Numbered from the stretch's first letter, positions 35,096-44,603 are shown. The stretch: 64,000 nucleotides of DNA from Pedobacter yonginensis (GCF_003173595.1 NZ_QGNZ01000002.1:620001-684000); one strand, 5' to 3'. Notes: generated by a model from the letters alone, not told the origin. Numbers and translations are program-made.

Positions 35096-36689
35096 AGATT
35101 GGTTAGATATTGATGTTCTGGAAGATTACCTAGATGGTAAGCTTGATACCAAAGCAATGCACCTTGTTGAGCGCCAGGCTTTGGAAGATCCTTTTGTGGC
35201 AGAAGCTTTGGAAGGATTGCGCCAATCGCCTAAAAGAAAACACCACCTTTCCATTCTCCAAAAACAATTGCATCAGCGCATTGCCAGCCAGCCCATCAAA
35301 AAGAAGATGTGGGGCATTACCACGCAAAGGCTAAGCATTGCAGCTACCGCTGCGGTTGCTTTTATAGCCGTAAGTATTTTGTTTTTTATGCGGGAAACCA
35401 ATCGTAAAAATGCAGAAATCGCACAGCGAAAGGCAAAGGGCGTTATCGTAAATTTAGATACCAACACTGCAATTGCATCGGTCAAGCCTGTGTTGGTAGA
35501 TACCGCTTCCAAAGTAAATGTAAATCCTTCTGCTTTGATTGATCAGGCCGTTACCAAAGCTAAAAATGGAGACTTCGCCAAAAACACAAAAACCATTCCG
35601 CATTCAAACCGAGCAGAAATTCAAGGCAGTGCATATGAATTTAATAGATCAGCGGCATCCGAAAGTGTGAAAACTGAGGTTGCAGCTATTGTTATGCAAA
35701 AAGTAGAGGCAGCCCCAATAGCTACATTCTCAACTCCAGAAAAAGAAAATAAAATAATTAACGGTAGAGTGGTTTCTGCATTGGATGGACAACCCTTGCC
35801 AGGTGCAAGTATTCGCGTTGCGGGATTAAACAAAGCGGTTACTGCCGATAAAGATGGATTTTTTAGCCTTAGCATTGATAGCACGAAAGCAAAAGATGTA
35901 TCTGTTAGTTACTTAGGCTATGAAAATGCGATTGCATCAATTGATAGTCAGAAAAATTTAAAAATTGCCCTTAAAGAAGATCAAAACGCTTTGAATGAGG
36001 TTGTTGTAACCACTACTGCAATTGCTAAAAATAAAGCTGTGGCTTCTGCCCCAAATAATGCATCAAATAAGATTGTGTACAGCGGTAACGTGGTTTCGCA
36101 AGATGGGTTACCTGTTAAGGGCGCTATCGTGAAGGTGGATGGAAGTAAAGCCGTAACAACGACGGATGCTAAAGGAGCGTTCTTCCTACCCGTGGATAGC
36201 AATTTTAAGAATAAGGATATTTTGGTAAAGGCAAACGGCTACAGTGATGTTGCACTATCGGCAGCTTCAGATCCAAATCGAATTAGAATGGCCTTAACCG
36301 GTGATAAATCCATTAATGAAATGGCGGCAATACTTGGCTCAAACGGGCGGAAAAAAGAAAACATAGCCGCACCAAAAATTGTACTCAGGGCCGTGGAAAA
36401 CCTTGATGGAAAATCTGTTATAGAAGCAACAAAGCCAATTCCGGTATCTACAGTAAATTATGAGCAGTATTTAGAAAATAACAATAAACTCATAAACCCG
36501 AAAGGCCCCGCGCGCTATGTTAAAATCAGCTTCAAGGTTAAAAAGAATGGACGGCCAACGGATTTTAAAATTGTAAAAAGCTTAAGTAAAGCCGCTGATG
36601 CGGAAGCAAAAAGATTGATCGAAAATGGCCCAGACTGGGTCTTACCAAAAAAAGGAACTGATCGGGTTGAAATGAACGTTAAGTTTTAA
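35088..36689 (+). CDS. Anti-sigma-like membrane protein with two CarboxypepD repeats and TonB-like end
   Basis: A 533-residue protein starting with GTG inside the sigma gene. The cytoplasmic N-terminus (about 1-80: LDIDVLEDYLDGKLDTKAMH) looks like an anti-sigma segment, one membrane helix follows (about 83-102), then periplasmic CarboxypepD_reg-like domains at about 223-300 and 328-400, and a C-terminal TonB-like module (about 475-533: FKVKKNGRPTDFKIVKSLSK, ending RVEMNVKF). The architecture suggests a membrane-bound sigma regulator that contacts an envelope partner through its periplasmic domains. It could also act as an energy transducer. No iron-starvation or SusC gene is beside it. Confidence 0.85.
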   Translation: MNKDWLDIDVLEDYLDGKLDTKAMHLVERQALEDPFVAEALEGLRQSPKRKHHLSILQKQLHQRIASQPIKKKMWGITTQRLSIAATAAVAFIAVSILFFMRETNRKNAEIAQRKAKGVIVNLDTNTAIASVKPVLVDTASKVNVNPSALIDQAVTKAKNGDFAKNTKTIPHSNRAEIQGSAYEFNRSAASESVKTEVAAIVMQKVEAAPIATFSTPEKENKIINGRVVSALDGQPLPGASIRVAGLNKAVTADKDGFFSLSIDSTKAKDVSVSYLGYENAIASIDSQKNLKIALKEDQNALNEVVVTTTAIAKNKAVASAPNNASNKIVYSGNVVSQDGLPVKGAIVKVDGSKAVTTTDAKGAFFLPVDSNFKNKDILVKANGYSDVALSAASDPNRIRMALTGDKSINEMAAILGSNGRKKENIAAPKIVLRAVENLDGKSVIEATKPIPVSTVNYEQYLENNNKLINPKGPARYVKISFKVKKNGRPTDFKIVKSLSKAADAEAKRLIENGPDWVLPKKGTDRVEMNVKF

Positions 36690-36729
36690 CAATAGCGTTT
36701 AGCCTTTTAGGAATTGAACATTAATTTCC

Positions 36730-37359
36730 ATGTACAAATTACCCAAATTTACGACTGAAAATCAAGATGAGATTCTTGATTTTATGCAAAAAAATCCATT
36801 TGTAACCTTGGTTGGCTTTGATGGCGAATTTCCTGTAGCTACACAAGTACCTGTTGAAACCAGACTTTATGGTAATACTATAAAAATTATTGGGCATATT
36901 ATGACCAATACGGATCATTGTAAAGCTTTTGAGCAAAATCCGAATGCCTTGGTAATATTCACTGGTGCACATGCTTACATCAGTGCATCTGTTTACGAGG
37001 AGCCCGCAGCCGCATCAACCTGGAATTATAAAACGGTACAAGCGAAGGGATTGATGAGGTTTTTATCTGCTGAAGAAACGCTTCAAGTTGTGAAAGATTT
37101 GACAGACCAATATGAAAACCCACACACCAGCCCTGCAGCCTTTAAAAAAATGGACGATGAGTACATTCAAAAGCATTTGAAGGCTATTAAAGGATTCGAA
37201 ATTTTGGTTTCTAAATTCGATCATGTATTCAAACTAAGCCAAAACCATTCGATTAAAAACCAGGAAAGCATTATCGCAAATTTAGAGCAAACTGATGATG
37301 TGTTGGCACAACAAGTAGCCGAAGAAATGAGGCGCAACTTAAGCAAAGCATCATTTTAA
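36730..37359 (+). CDS. PaiB-like FMN-binding negative transcriptional regulator family protein
   Basis: A 209-residue protein of the PaiB group, a split-barrel flavin-binding fold. It opens MYKLPKFTTENQDEILDFM and carries the family core TGAHAYISASVYEE and AASTWNYKTVQAKG, with KAIKGFEILVSKFDHVFKLS near the end. In Bacillus PaiB affects sporulation and protease genes; DNA binding has not been shown for most homologs, so an FMN-dependent oxidoreductase role is equally possible. It is monocistronic. Confidence 0.88.
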   Translation: MYKLPKFTTENQDEILDFMQKNPFVTLVGFDGEFPVATQVPVETRLYGNTIKIIGHIMTNTDHCKAFEQNPNALVIFTGAHAYISASVYEEPAAASTWNYKTVQAKGLMRFLSAEETLQVVKDLTDQYENPHTSPAAFKKMDDEYIQKHLKAIKGFEILVSKFDHVFKLSQNHSIKNQESIIANLEQTDDVLAQQVAEEMRRNLSKASF

Positions 37360-37512
37360 AGACCTGGCTTGCTGTGAACCCAACCTAGCAGCACTGCCCT
37401 TGAATACCTAAGCCAGATGGGAGGAGAAGCCGCTATTTTCATAGCGCTTGGAGGTAGCGGGACAGAACCAAACCCAAGAATTATTGCTATTACTTTCCAA
37501 ACCCTTTAAACG

Positions 37513-37544
37513 AAAAAAGACTAAAGCAATTTTGCCTTAGTCTT
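37513..37544 (-). terminator. Terminator of the DUF47-Pit operon
   Basis: On the minus strand an 11-bp stem AAGACTAAGGC / GCTTTAGTCTT (one G-U pair) with a 6-nt loop is followed by a six-T run. The GC-rich stretch before it (about 37375-37490) holds a CCGCTA / TAGCGG inverted pair and no gene. Confidence 0.85.
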
Positions 37545-37570
37545 CTGAGTATATTGAACGAATTTTGTTT

Positions 37571-38581
37571 TTATTTGAAATAGTAAATGGCTGCATAAAT
37601 GATTGCCGCCAAGGTTGCAGAAACTGGAATGGTTAAAATCCACGCCCAGATTAAGTTAATGGTTACACCCCAACGTACCGCAGATACACTTTTCACCACA
37701 CCTACACCAACTATTGAACCTGTTATTGTATGCGTAGTTGATACTGGGATACCGAAATGCTCGGTGATGCCTAAAGTTATGGCACCTGCACCTTCAGCTG
37801 CTACGCCTTCTAATGCCGTTACTTTGGTGATTTTTGAACCCATTGTTTTTACAATTTTCCAACCACCACTCATGGTACCTAAAGAAATTGCAGAATAACA
37901 TGATACAGGAACCCACCAAGGCATGGCTTCGAAATTTGGAATTACTTTGGCTGCAATTAATGCGGTTGCAATAATGCCCATTACTTTTTGTGCATCATTA
38001 CCACCATGAAAGAAACTTAATGCGGCTGATGAGATTAGCTGTAATCTTTTAAACCATTTCTCTGCTGTAGATGGCTTGGCGTTACGACAAATATTGATGA
38101 TGATTAGGGTTAGCACCACAGAGATGACTAAACCGATTATCGGCGCAAGCACAATAAATGAAATGATTTTAATTACATAGCCCATATTTACAGCGTCTAG
38201 CGGACTAGCACCTGTAATTAATGCATAAGTCATTCCGGCGCCTGCAAAACCACCAATTAAGGTATGCGATGAGCTGGAAGGGATTCCATACCACCATGTT
38301 AAGAGGTTCCAAATAATTGCGGCAATTAAACCGGCAAGTATAACTTCTAAGGTAATGTAATGCTCTATAACTGTTTTGGCTACCGTGTTAGCCACTTTAT
38401 GATCGGTAAAATAGAAATAGGCTGCAAAATTAAAAAGAGCAGCCCACAAAACCGCTTGAAAAGGCGTAAGTACTTTTGTAGAAACAACCGTTGCAATCGA
38501 ATTAGCGGCATCGTGAAAGCCGTTAATGTAATCGAAAGCAATGGCCAGAATTACAACAACAACCAATAAGGTAGTTACCAT
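37571..38581 (-). CDS. pit: Inorganic phosphate transporter, PiT family
   Basis: A 336-residue inner-membrane carrier for phosphate (or metal-phosphate) driven by cations. Both inverted-repeat signatures are present: INGFHDAANSIATVVSTKVL near the N-terminus and FFHGGNDAQKVMGI in the middle, with GIPVSTTHTITGSIVGVG in the second half. Ten or so membrane helices. It follows the DUF47 gene by 12 bp; this pairing is standard, the DUF47 protein acting as a PhoU-like modulator of the carrier. Confidence 0.95.
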   Translation of the reverse strand: MVTTLLVVVVILAIAFDYINGFHDAANSIATVVSTKVLTPFQAVLWAALFNFAAYFYFTDHKVANTVAKTVIEHYITLEVILAGLIAAIIWNLLTWWYGIPSSSSHTLIGGFAGAGMTYALITGASPLDAVNMGYVIKIISFIVLAPIIGLVISVVLTLIIINICRNAKPSTAEKWFKRLQLISSAALSFFHGGNDAQKVMGIIATALIAAKVIPNFEAMPWWVPVSCYSAISLGTMSGGWKIVKTMGSKITKVTALEGVAAEGAGAITLGITEHFGIPVSTTHTITGSIVGVGVVKSVSAVRWGVTINLIWAWILTIPVSATLAAIIYAAIYYFK

Positions 38582-38593
38582 GTTTGTATTTTA

Positions 38594-39235
38594 TTAAGCG
38601 TTTTTAACAAGGATAGTTTCGAGCACATTGGCAACATCTTCACATTTATCTGTTGCTTTTTCTATCGTTTGTAAAACCTCTTTATGTTTAATTAATTCAA
38701 TAGCATTTGTTTCATATTCGAACAAACGGGCCACCGCTAAAGTGAAAACGTAATCTGCTTGATTTTCGCCACTGTTTATGCGAATACAGGCATCGGCAAT
38801 TACGCGGATGTTTTTGAAACTGCGCAATTCTTTAATGGCTTTATCGATATCGGTACACATTTCTACTAAAAGCTCGGCAATTTTAACAATTGGCTCGCTG
38901 ATTTCGTTCATGTTGTACATTTGCATGCGGTTTGCAGTACCATAAATATAATCGGCAACATCATCAACCGCTGTAGCAAGTTGGTGAATGTCTTCCCTAT
39001 CAAATGGTGTAATAAAATTTCTACTCAACTCAAGAAAAATAGAGTGAGTGATGTCGTCTCCAACATGTTCTAAGCGCTCAATTTCTTTGAAAATAGTTTT
39101 TCTGCTCTCTGGATCGCCTGTGCTAACCATTTCTAAAAGGGTTTCAGAGATTTTTAATGCATTGCTACCGGCTTGCTCAAACAGGGGATGAAACTTTTTA
39201 TCTTGCGGGGTAAAGAACTTAAAAATATTGTTCAT
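38594..39235 (-). CDS. DUF47 (PhoU-like) Pit accessory protein
   Basis: A 213-residue all-helical cytoplasmic protein of the PhoU-like DUF47 family (TIGR00153). Family features include HPLFEQAGSNALKISETLL, ERLEHVGDDITHSIFLELS and FDREDIHQLATAVDDVADYI, the acidic runs that bind metal clusters in PhoU. It is the promoter-proximal gene of the phosphate operon and likely regulates Pit. Confidence 0.94.
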   Translation of the reverse strand: MNNIFKFFTPQDKKFHPLFEQAGSNALKISETLLEMVSTGDPESRKTIFKEIERLEHVGDDITHSIFLELSRNFITPFDREDIHQLATAVDDVADYIYGTANRMQMYNMNEISEPIVKIAELLVEMCTDIDKAIKELRSFKNIRVIADACIRINSGENQADYVFTLAVARLFEYETNAIELIKHKEVLQTIEKATDKCEDVANVLETILVKNA

Positions 39236-39254
39236 GTTAATTTTTAATATGTTG

Positions 39255-39291
39255 CAAAGCTACAAGCCCAATGTTAAGTTAATGTTAAGTT
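39255..39291 (-). promoter_or_regulatory. Promoter with Pho-box-like tandem repeat for DUF47-Pit
   Basis: On the minus strand the 11-bp unit AACTTAACATT is repeated twice in perfect tandem (39270-39291), followed 7 bp later by TAGCTTTG (39255-39262), an exact TAnnTTTG -7 element. The repeat occupies the place of the -33 box, which is otherwise absent, as in activator-dependent Pho promoters. The start codon is 19 nt past the -7 element. Confidence 0.6.
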
Positions 39292-39445
39292 CTAAATTAT
39301 ATTAAGTGTTTACCGCAGTTTAGCGTATTTCTGCTTCCTTTTTATGTTATTGGTAATGAAGGATTAAGATTGGAGGAATTGGGAAGATCTATTGGAATTC
39401 AAAGATGATGATTTGAAATACAATATCAATTAAAATTTACATCAT

Positions 39446-39477
39446 AAAAAAAGCTTTCCCTTTTGAGGAAAGCTTTT
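39446..39477 (-). terminator. Terminator of the miaB-secG operon
   Basis: AAAAGCTTTCC (39449-39459) pairs with GGAAAGCTTTT (39467-39477), 11 bp with a 7-nt loop, then a T-run on the minus strand, 21 bp past the secG stop codon. Confidence 0.88.
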
Positions 39478-39497
39478 AAAATGCTAATGATTATAAA

Positions 39498-39857
39498 CTA
39501 TTTCTTAGTTGTATCTGTTGCTGCTGGTTTTGCAGGAGCTGCATTATTTAAGCCGCTTCCAATTGGAGATGGAGAAGGTGTTTTATCTAAACGCTCTTGA
39601 ATAGTTGAGCTACCGCCAACTGCAGTTGCGCCACCGCTAGTTTTAGCAACTGTAGTGATAGACAACGTTAAAACAACAATCGCTGCCAATAAAACCCACG
39701 ATCCTTTTTCCAAAACATCGCCTGTGCGTTGTACACCAAACATATTACTACCGCCACCGCCAGCGGCTAAACCACCACCTTTAGGGTTTTGTACTAACAC
39801 AAATAAGCCTAAGGCTACACAAACAACAATTAATAAAATGATTAAAAAGGTTATCAT
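39498..39857 (-). CDS. secG: Preprotein translocase subunit SecG
   Basis: A 119-residue SecG. Two membrane helices (about 2-20 and 48-68) flank the conserved loop LVQNPKGGGLAAGGGG then FGVQRTGDVLEK. A Pro/Ala/Ser-rich tail of about 40 residues after the second helix is longer than in E. coli, as usual in this phylum. It assists SecYE-mediated export. Last gene of the operon that starts with miaB. Confidence 0.93.
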   Translation of the reverse strand: MITFLIILLIVVCVALGLFVLVQNPKGGGLAAGGGGSNMFGVQRTGDVLEKGSWVLLAAIVVLTLSITTVAKTSGGATAVGGSSTIQERLDKTPSPSPIGSGLNNAAPAKPAATDTTKK

Positions 39858-39871
39858 GGTAATATTATATT

Positions 39872-40948
39872 TTAAAATTTCTTTTCTATAGATTGGATAA
39901 GGTCGGCAAAGTAACGGCTTTTTTCTGGATATTTCAAACTTAATTTTTTATAAGTGTCTATCGCTTTGTGGTAAAGCATTTGTTCTATATAAATTTTGGC
40001 CAAGGTTTCTGAAACAAGGTCGTAGTGATCTTCGGCGCTCTTTTTAGCCTTGTTCTCAGTATCAATCTGCTCTGGCTTTGGCGGTTTTATTGTCGGATCT
40101 TCTTTTAAAAACTTCTCGATAATTTCTGCACCCTTTGCATCTTTAACATCTGTTGATGGATATTCTGCCAAATGATCGGCAACCTCGAAAGGTGTTTGGA
40201 TGTGAAAAATGTGCTCTACGTACTGTTGCTGAAACTCTGCTCGCTCTTGATTTTGTTTCTGCTGCTGTTTTACTACACCAGGTTTTGGCTGAGCATAGGG
40301 TTGAAAAATCTGCTCATGCTCTTTACGGGTTTTGGCCAGCCACCACAAAAATGTGTAGGGTAATTGATCGTCGTCGTATTTAGAAACAAAGTTTACTTCT
40401 GGCTCATCAGGGGTTACGGTTTCAATATGTGGCGCTTCAGGCACGACATCTGTACTCAACTTTTGCTCAAAAGCAAAAAAATCGGTGCTTGATACCCGCT
40501 CGATAAATGTATCATCATCGGCAGGCAAATCCAATAAATGGCTATCTATGCCTGGTAGGTTATTGGGCGTTTCTATATTTACAGGCTGAGTAATTGAATG
40601 TACTGGATGTTCATCAGGCTCACCAATTTCATCAAAGATATCTTGTTCGTCTTGGGTGCTTTCTGCATCAATTTCAGCAAAGCTATCAGATTCGTGTTCC
40701 TCAAGTTGTGCTGCTTCAGCATCTTTTTCATCACCAACTTTTACCGCTTGTAAAATCTTTTGCAAAACATTTCCATTACTGTATAAAACGGCTTTGGGCG
40801 CAAATGCAGCATCGGCTTTTGCCAGCAGCAAATGAATGGGTTGTGCGTACGGATACCGCTTTAGCATTTCCTGCAACATGGGGATATGTGCCGCCTCAAC
40901 CTTTCCAGGTTGTGCAAGTAAATCTGCCAAGAGCATGTTGTTATCCAT
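39872..40948 (-). CDS. Conserved hypothetical protein with helical ends and acidic middle
   Basis: A 358-residue protein with no signal peptide. The N-terminus (LLADLLAQPGKVEAAHIPML, then RYPYAQPIHLLLAKA) and the C-terminus (ETLAKIYIEQMLYHKAIDTY then KKLSLKYPEKSRYFADLIQS) resemble TPR-type helical pairs; between them lies a long acidic, probably disordered region (about 75-200). It is placed between lptE and secG in an operon of envelope genes, which suggests a scaffold role in envelope assembly, but no function can be assigned from sequence. Confidence 0.8.
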   Translation of the reverse strand: MDNNMLLADLLAQPGKVEAAHIPMLQEMLKRYPYAQPIHLLLAKADAAFAPKAVLYSNGNVLQKILQAVKVGDEKDAEAAQLEEHESDSFAEIDAESTQDEQDIFDEIGEPDEHPVHSITQPVNIETPNNLPGIDSHLLDLPADDDTFIERVSSTDFFAFEQKLSTDVVPEAPHIETVTPDEPEVNFVSKYDDDQLPYTFLWWLAKTRKEHEQIFQPYAQPKPGVVKQQQKQNQERAEFQQQYVEHIFHIQTPFEVADHLAEYPSTDVKDAKGAEIIEKFLKEDPTIKPPKPEQIDTENKAKKSAEDHYDLVSETLAKIYIEQMLYHKAIDTYKKLSLKYPEKSRYFADLIQSIEKKF

Positions 40949-41041
40949 TATTGAGGTTTGCTGCTAAGTTAAAAATGTTTCGGCTCTTTTAAAGGCTCAA
41001 TTGGTGTTTTAGTTTGTAAAAATTTAGGTCAAAAAAGCGAT

Positions 41042-41542
41042 TTACCACTGCGCAAAAGCACGGTTAAAAACATCTTCAGTTAATTGCTTATTAATGTTTT
41101 CTATGGCTCCTGGTAAAAGCGATTGAATTGAGCCTCCGTTTAATGGAAAATCGAAATATCTGGTAAAGCTTTCCTCAAAGCTATTTTTAGCATTTAAGGT
41201 ATTGGTAAATTTTACCGCCACCGTTATGGTTAATCGGTTGGCGCCTGCTGTTGGCGTAGCGCTCGATTGTAAAGCCACGGGTTTAATATCATAGCCCGTA
41301 ATGCGGCCTTCAAAAATAGCTTGGCCATCGTTGGGTGTTATGCTCAATCTGGTTTGATTTCGAATTCTCGTTTTTACGGCTTCTGTAAACTGATTGCTTA
41401 GCGTTGGGATCACCAATGGAGCATTGTTTTCAAATACCCTTACCGTTACCGTTTTCATTTCTGGAGGGATAGATGCGCCACCAAAAGAATAGGCACAAGA
41501 ACTCATTATGGCTATAAGTAAATATCCAATTAGTTTCCTCAT
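41042..41542 (-). CDS. lptE: LptE-family LPS-assembly lipoprotein
   Basis: A 166-residue outer-membrane lipoprotein. The lipobox is IMSSC (Cys16), followed by AYSFGGASIPPEMKTVTVR, the typical LptE opening in Bacteroidota, and ENNAPLVIPTLSNQFTEAVK. LptE plugs the LptD barrel that inserts lipopolysaccharide. The start codon overlaps the end of the sigma-54 activator gene by 4 bp. Confidence 0.9.
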   Translation of the reverse strand: MRKLIGYLLIAIMSSCAYSFGGASIPPEMKTVTVRVFENNAPLVIPTLSNQFTEAVKTRIRNQTRLSITPNDGQAIFEGRITGYDIKPVALQSSATPTAGANRLTITVAVKFTNTLNAKNSFEESFTRYFDFPLNGGSIQSLLPGAIENINKQLTEDVFNRAFAQW

Positions 41543-42783
41543 AAATTTAGCTCTTTAATTTTCCTATACAGTGTACGTTCAGATATCCCCAACTCTTGAG
41601 CTGCAAACTTACGCTTGCCTTTATGCTTTTTAAGGGCTTTCTTAATTAAGTCTGATTCCTTATCCACAAGCGACAAAGATTCTTCTACTTCCTCTGCATC
41701 GTGCGCAAAATAATCAGCATTGTTGTTGCCGTTAATGTTGTTGGTAGGTGTTGGTTGCTGAATGGTGAAAGCGTGTTCTTGCCCCGATGGCAATTCTACA
41801 TCTCTATACAGTTGATTGATATACTGTGGATTATCTGCCAAAACAGTTGCGGTATTACCGCCATGTTGAATAATTTCGGCCACCAATTTTTTAAGCTCAA
41901 CCATATCCTTTTTCATATCGAAAAGAACTTTATACAAAATATCTCTTTCTGTAAAATCTTCTTTAGAATTGGAGCTGATTGTCATCGGTAAATTACTACC
42001 GGCTTCATTCGGGATGTAGTTTAAAATTGCTGGCCCAGTAACATTCCGATCTTTTTCTAAAACACAAATCTGCTCTGCAATATTTTTTAACTGCCGCACG
42101 TTTCCCGGCCAACTGTAATTGGTTAGAATTTGTACCGCCTCAGGTTCTAAATGCAAAGCAGGGCTTCGGTATTTATCGCTAAAATCTGCCGAAAATTTTC
42201 TAAATAAAAGGTAAATATCTTCTTTACGTTCGTGCAGAGCAGGAATACGCAAGGGAACGGTGTTTAATCTGTAATATAAATCTTCTCGAAACTTTCCGTT
42301 TTTTACCCGATTGTAAACATCAACGTTAGTTGCAGCAATGATTCTTACATCTGTTTTCTGCACTTTGGAAGAGCCCACACGTAAATATTCTCCACTTTCT
42401 AAAATTCTTAATAAGCGGGCCTGGGTACCGAGTGGTAGTTCGGCAACCTCATCTAAAAAAATCGTTCCGCCGTTGGCTACTTCGAAATATCCTTTACGTG
42501 CTTCATGCGCACCTGTAAACGAACCCTTTTCGTGACCGAACAATTCTGAATCTATTGTGCCTTCTGGAATTGCCCCACAGTTTACCGCAATAAATGCACC
42601 GTGCTTGCGGGCGCTCATTTGATGGATGATTTGAGAAAATACCTCTTTACCGCTTCCGCTTTCGCCAGTAATTAAAACCGACATATCTGTGGGTGCAACT
42701 TGGCTGGCAATATCTATGGCACGATTAAGTAAAGGCGAGTTGCCTATAATTCCGAACCGCTGCTTTATATTTTGTGTATCCAT
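41539..42783 (-). CDS. Sigma-54-dependent transcriptional activator (no receiver domain)
   Basis: A 414-residue protein. The AAA+ domain begins almost at once (Walker A GESGSGKE about residue 40; the sigma-54-contact loop reads GSFTGA rather than GAFTGA, about 88; Walker B GGTIFLDEVAEL). An unusual linker of about 110 residues with Asn-rich sequence separates it from a Fis-type helix-turn-helix (about 375-414: AAQELGISERTLYRKIKEL). There is no N-terminal receiver, GAF or PAS sensor, so activity must be set by another protein or by expression. It is embedded in an LPS/Sec/tRNA-modification operon, an arrangement conserved in related genomes. Confidence 0.93.
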   Translation of the reverse strand: MDTQNIKQRFGIIGNSPLLNRAIDIASQVAPTDMSVLITGESGSGKEVFSQIIHQMSARKHGAFIAVNCGAIPEGTIDSELFGHEKGSFTGAHEARKGYFEVANGGTIFLDEVAELPLGTQARLLRILESGEYLRVGSSKVQKTDVRIIAATNVDVYNRVKNGKFREDLYYRLNTVPLRIPALHERKEDIYLLFRKFSADFSDKYRSPALHLEPEAVQILTNYSWPGNVRQLKNIAEQICVLEKDRNVTGPAILNYIPNEAGSNLPMTISSNSKEDFTERDILYKVLFDMKKDMVELKKLVAEIIQHGGNTATVLADNPQYINQLYRDVELPSGQEHAFTIQQPTPTNNINGNNNADYFAHDAEEVEESLSLVDKESDLIKKALKKHKGKRKFAAQELGISERTLYRKIKELNL

Positions 42784-42850
42784 TCTTTAGATTTGAGTAT
42801 TGAAATTTCGGATAGGGGCCTTAACCATTTACCTACAATCCTTAGACTGA

Positions 42851-44266
42851 TTAAACTATTCTTCCAATCAGCGTTGCTGAAGTACATTTCTCGATTAATA
42901 CATTAGCATAATCACCAGGTTTATAACCTTCAATTGCAGGGAAAATAGCCATTGCTCCACTATCTCCTCTTCCGCAATAATCTTGATCTGATTTTTTTGA
43001 TGTACCCTCAATTAACACCCTTACTGTTTTTCCAACCCATTCTTGTAAACGCAATAAAGAGTGTGCTTGTTGTTTCGCTAAAATTTCTGCCAGCCTGCGT
43101 TTTTTAACGTCTTCAGGAATATCATCAGCCAATTTACGGGCGGCTAAAGTTCCTGGTCTTTCTGAATAGGTGAAATTATAGGCAAAATCATATTCTACAT
43201 AATCCATCATACTCAACGTATCCTGATGCTCTGCTTCCGTTTCGGTACAAAAGCCAGCAATAATATCGGTAGAGATTGCGCAACCCGGAATAATTTTTTT
43301 AATGGCATCAATACGGTTGATGTACCATTCTCTAGTGTATGTTCTGTTCATTAACTCCAAAATCCGAGTATTTCCAGATTGAACAGGTAAGTGTATGTAG
43401 TTACAGATGTTATCGTACTTGGCAATGGTGTACAAAACTTCGTCAGTAATGTCTTTTGGATGCGACGTAGAAAAACGCACCCTCAAATCTGGACTTACCA
43501 AAGCCGTTTGCTCCAAAAGCTGAGCGAAATTTACGGTTTCCAATCCATCTTCCGATGTCCAAGTGTATGAATCGACGTTTTGACCCAAAAGTGTTACCTC
43601 TCTATAACCTGCTTCAAATAAAGCTTTTGCTTCGGCAACAATTGAATGTGCATCTCTGCTTCTCTCGCGGCCACGCGTAAATGGAACCACACAAAACGAA
43701 CACATATTGTTGCAACCACGTGTAATCGAAATAAATGCGGTAATGCCATTGCTATTTAAACGCACAGGACTAATATCTGCGTAGGTCTCTTCACGAGATA
43801 AAAGCACATTCACGGCTTTATGTCCACTTTCTACTTGCTCTATTAAGTTGGGCAAATCTCGGTAAGCATCTGGCCCAACCACCACATCAACCAAGCGTTC
43901 TTCTTCTAAAAATTTAGACTTTAATCGTTCTGCCATGCAACCCAAAACACCAACAATTAATTTCGGATTGCGACGTTTTTCTACGCCAAATTGCGATAAG
44001 CGATTCCGAACGCGAGTTTCGGCATTCTCGCGAATGGAACAGGTATTGATAAAAATCACATCTGCTTGATGGTAATCGCCAGTGGTTTCAAAACCGGTTT
44101 CCGAAAGTATTGATGCCACAATTTCGCTATCCGCAAAATTCATGGCGCAACCATAACTTTCAATATATAATTTACGTGCATCAGCTTTTACGGGTTGGTC
44201 TAAAATTAGCGCCTCACCTTGCCTAGCTTCATCGTGCGTCTTATCCTGTACTTGTAAATCAATCAT
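42851..44266 (-). CDS. miaB: tRNA-2-methylthio-N6-dimethylallyladenosine synthase MiaB
   Basis: A 471-residue radical SAM methylthiotransferase. The N-terminal UPF0004 domain supplies three cysteines of the auxiliary cluster ([33 protein letters not shown]); the radical SAM motif is [17 protein letters not shown]; a TRAM domain (about 400-471) ends the protein. It adds the methylthio group to i6A37 of tRNAs reading codons with first base U. It is the first gene of a five-gene operon ending with secG. Confidence 0.96.
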   Translation of the reverse strand: MIDLQVQDKTHDEARQGEALILDQPVKADARKLYIESYGCAMNFADSEIVASILSETGFETTGDYHQADVIFINTCSIRENAETRVRNRLSQFGVEKRRNPKLIVGVLGCMAERLKSKFLEEERLVDVVVGPDAYRDLPNLIEQVESGHKAVNVLLSREETYADISPVRLNSNGITAFISITRGCNNMCSFCVVPFTRGRERSRDAHSIVAEAKALFEAGYREVTLLGQNVDSYTWTSEDGLETVNFAQLLEQTALVSPDLRVRFSTSHPKDITDEVLYTIAKYDNICNYIHLPVQSGNTRILELMNRTYTREWYINRIDAIKKIIPGCAISTDIIAGFCTETEAEHQDTLSMMDYVEYDFAYNFTYSERPGTLAARKLADDIPEDVKKRRLAEILAKQQAHSLLRLQEWVGKTVRVLIEGTSKKSDQDYCGRGDSGAMAIFPAIEGYKPGDYANVLIEKCTSATLIGRIV

Positions 44267-44289
44267 TATTAAAAAAGATTTTGGGATTG

Positions 44290-44321
44290 CAAAAATACAT
44301 AAATTAAATTAAAAATGACAA
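44290..44321 (-). promoter_or_regulatory. Bacteroidota-type promoter of the miaB operon
   Basis: On the minus strand TTG (44319-44321), a 21-bp spacer and TATTTTTG (44290-44297). The start codon is 23 nt downstream. Confidence 0.55.
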
Positions 44322-44603
44322 TTTGACATGTTTAGTTGTAATGTTTACAAAGTGATTATTTATGCGAAACCAATTGCAACGTGGCAAATTTGCCAAACAG
44401 GCACCTTCCAAATTATGGTGGGAAAAACTCCTGTATTTTGTAGTTCTGTTCCGGCGTAGGCCAAGGCAATACTAATTTGCTGAAGCACAGGAAACAATCA
44501 ATTTGGAAAAGTTCTCCATTGGCAGTTTCAATAAGCAATCAGATTGTAGTTTCATCGAAAACCTTTTGGCTAACAATATGTTCTACTCTGATATACAAAA
44601 GTT
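44322..44603. other. Intergenic gap upstream of AsmA-like genes
   Basis: About 280 bp between divergent operons. It presumably holds the promoter of the 44604 gene, but I cannot identify a convincing one, and no small gene, RNA fold or repeat is seen. Confidence 0.4.
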
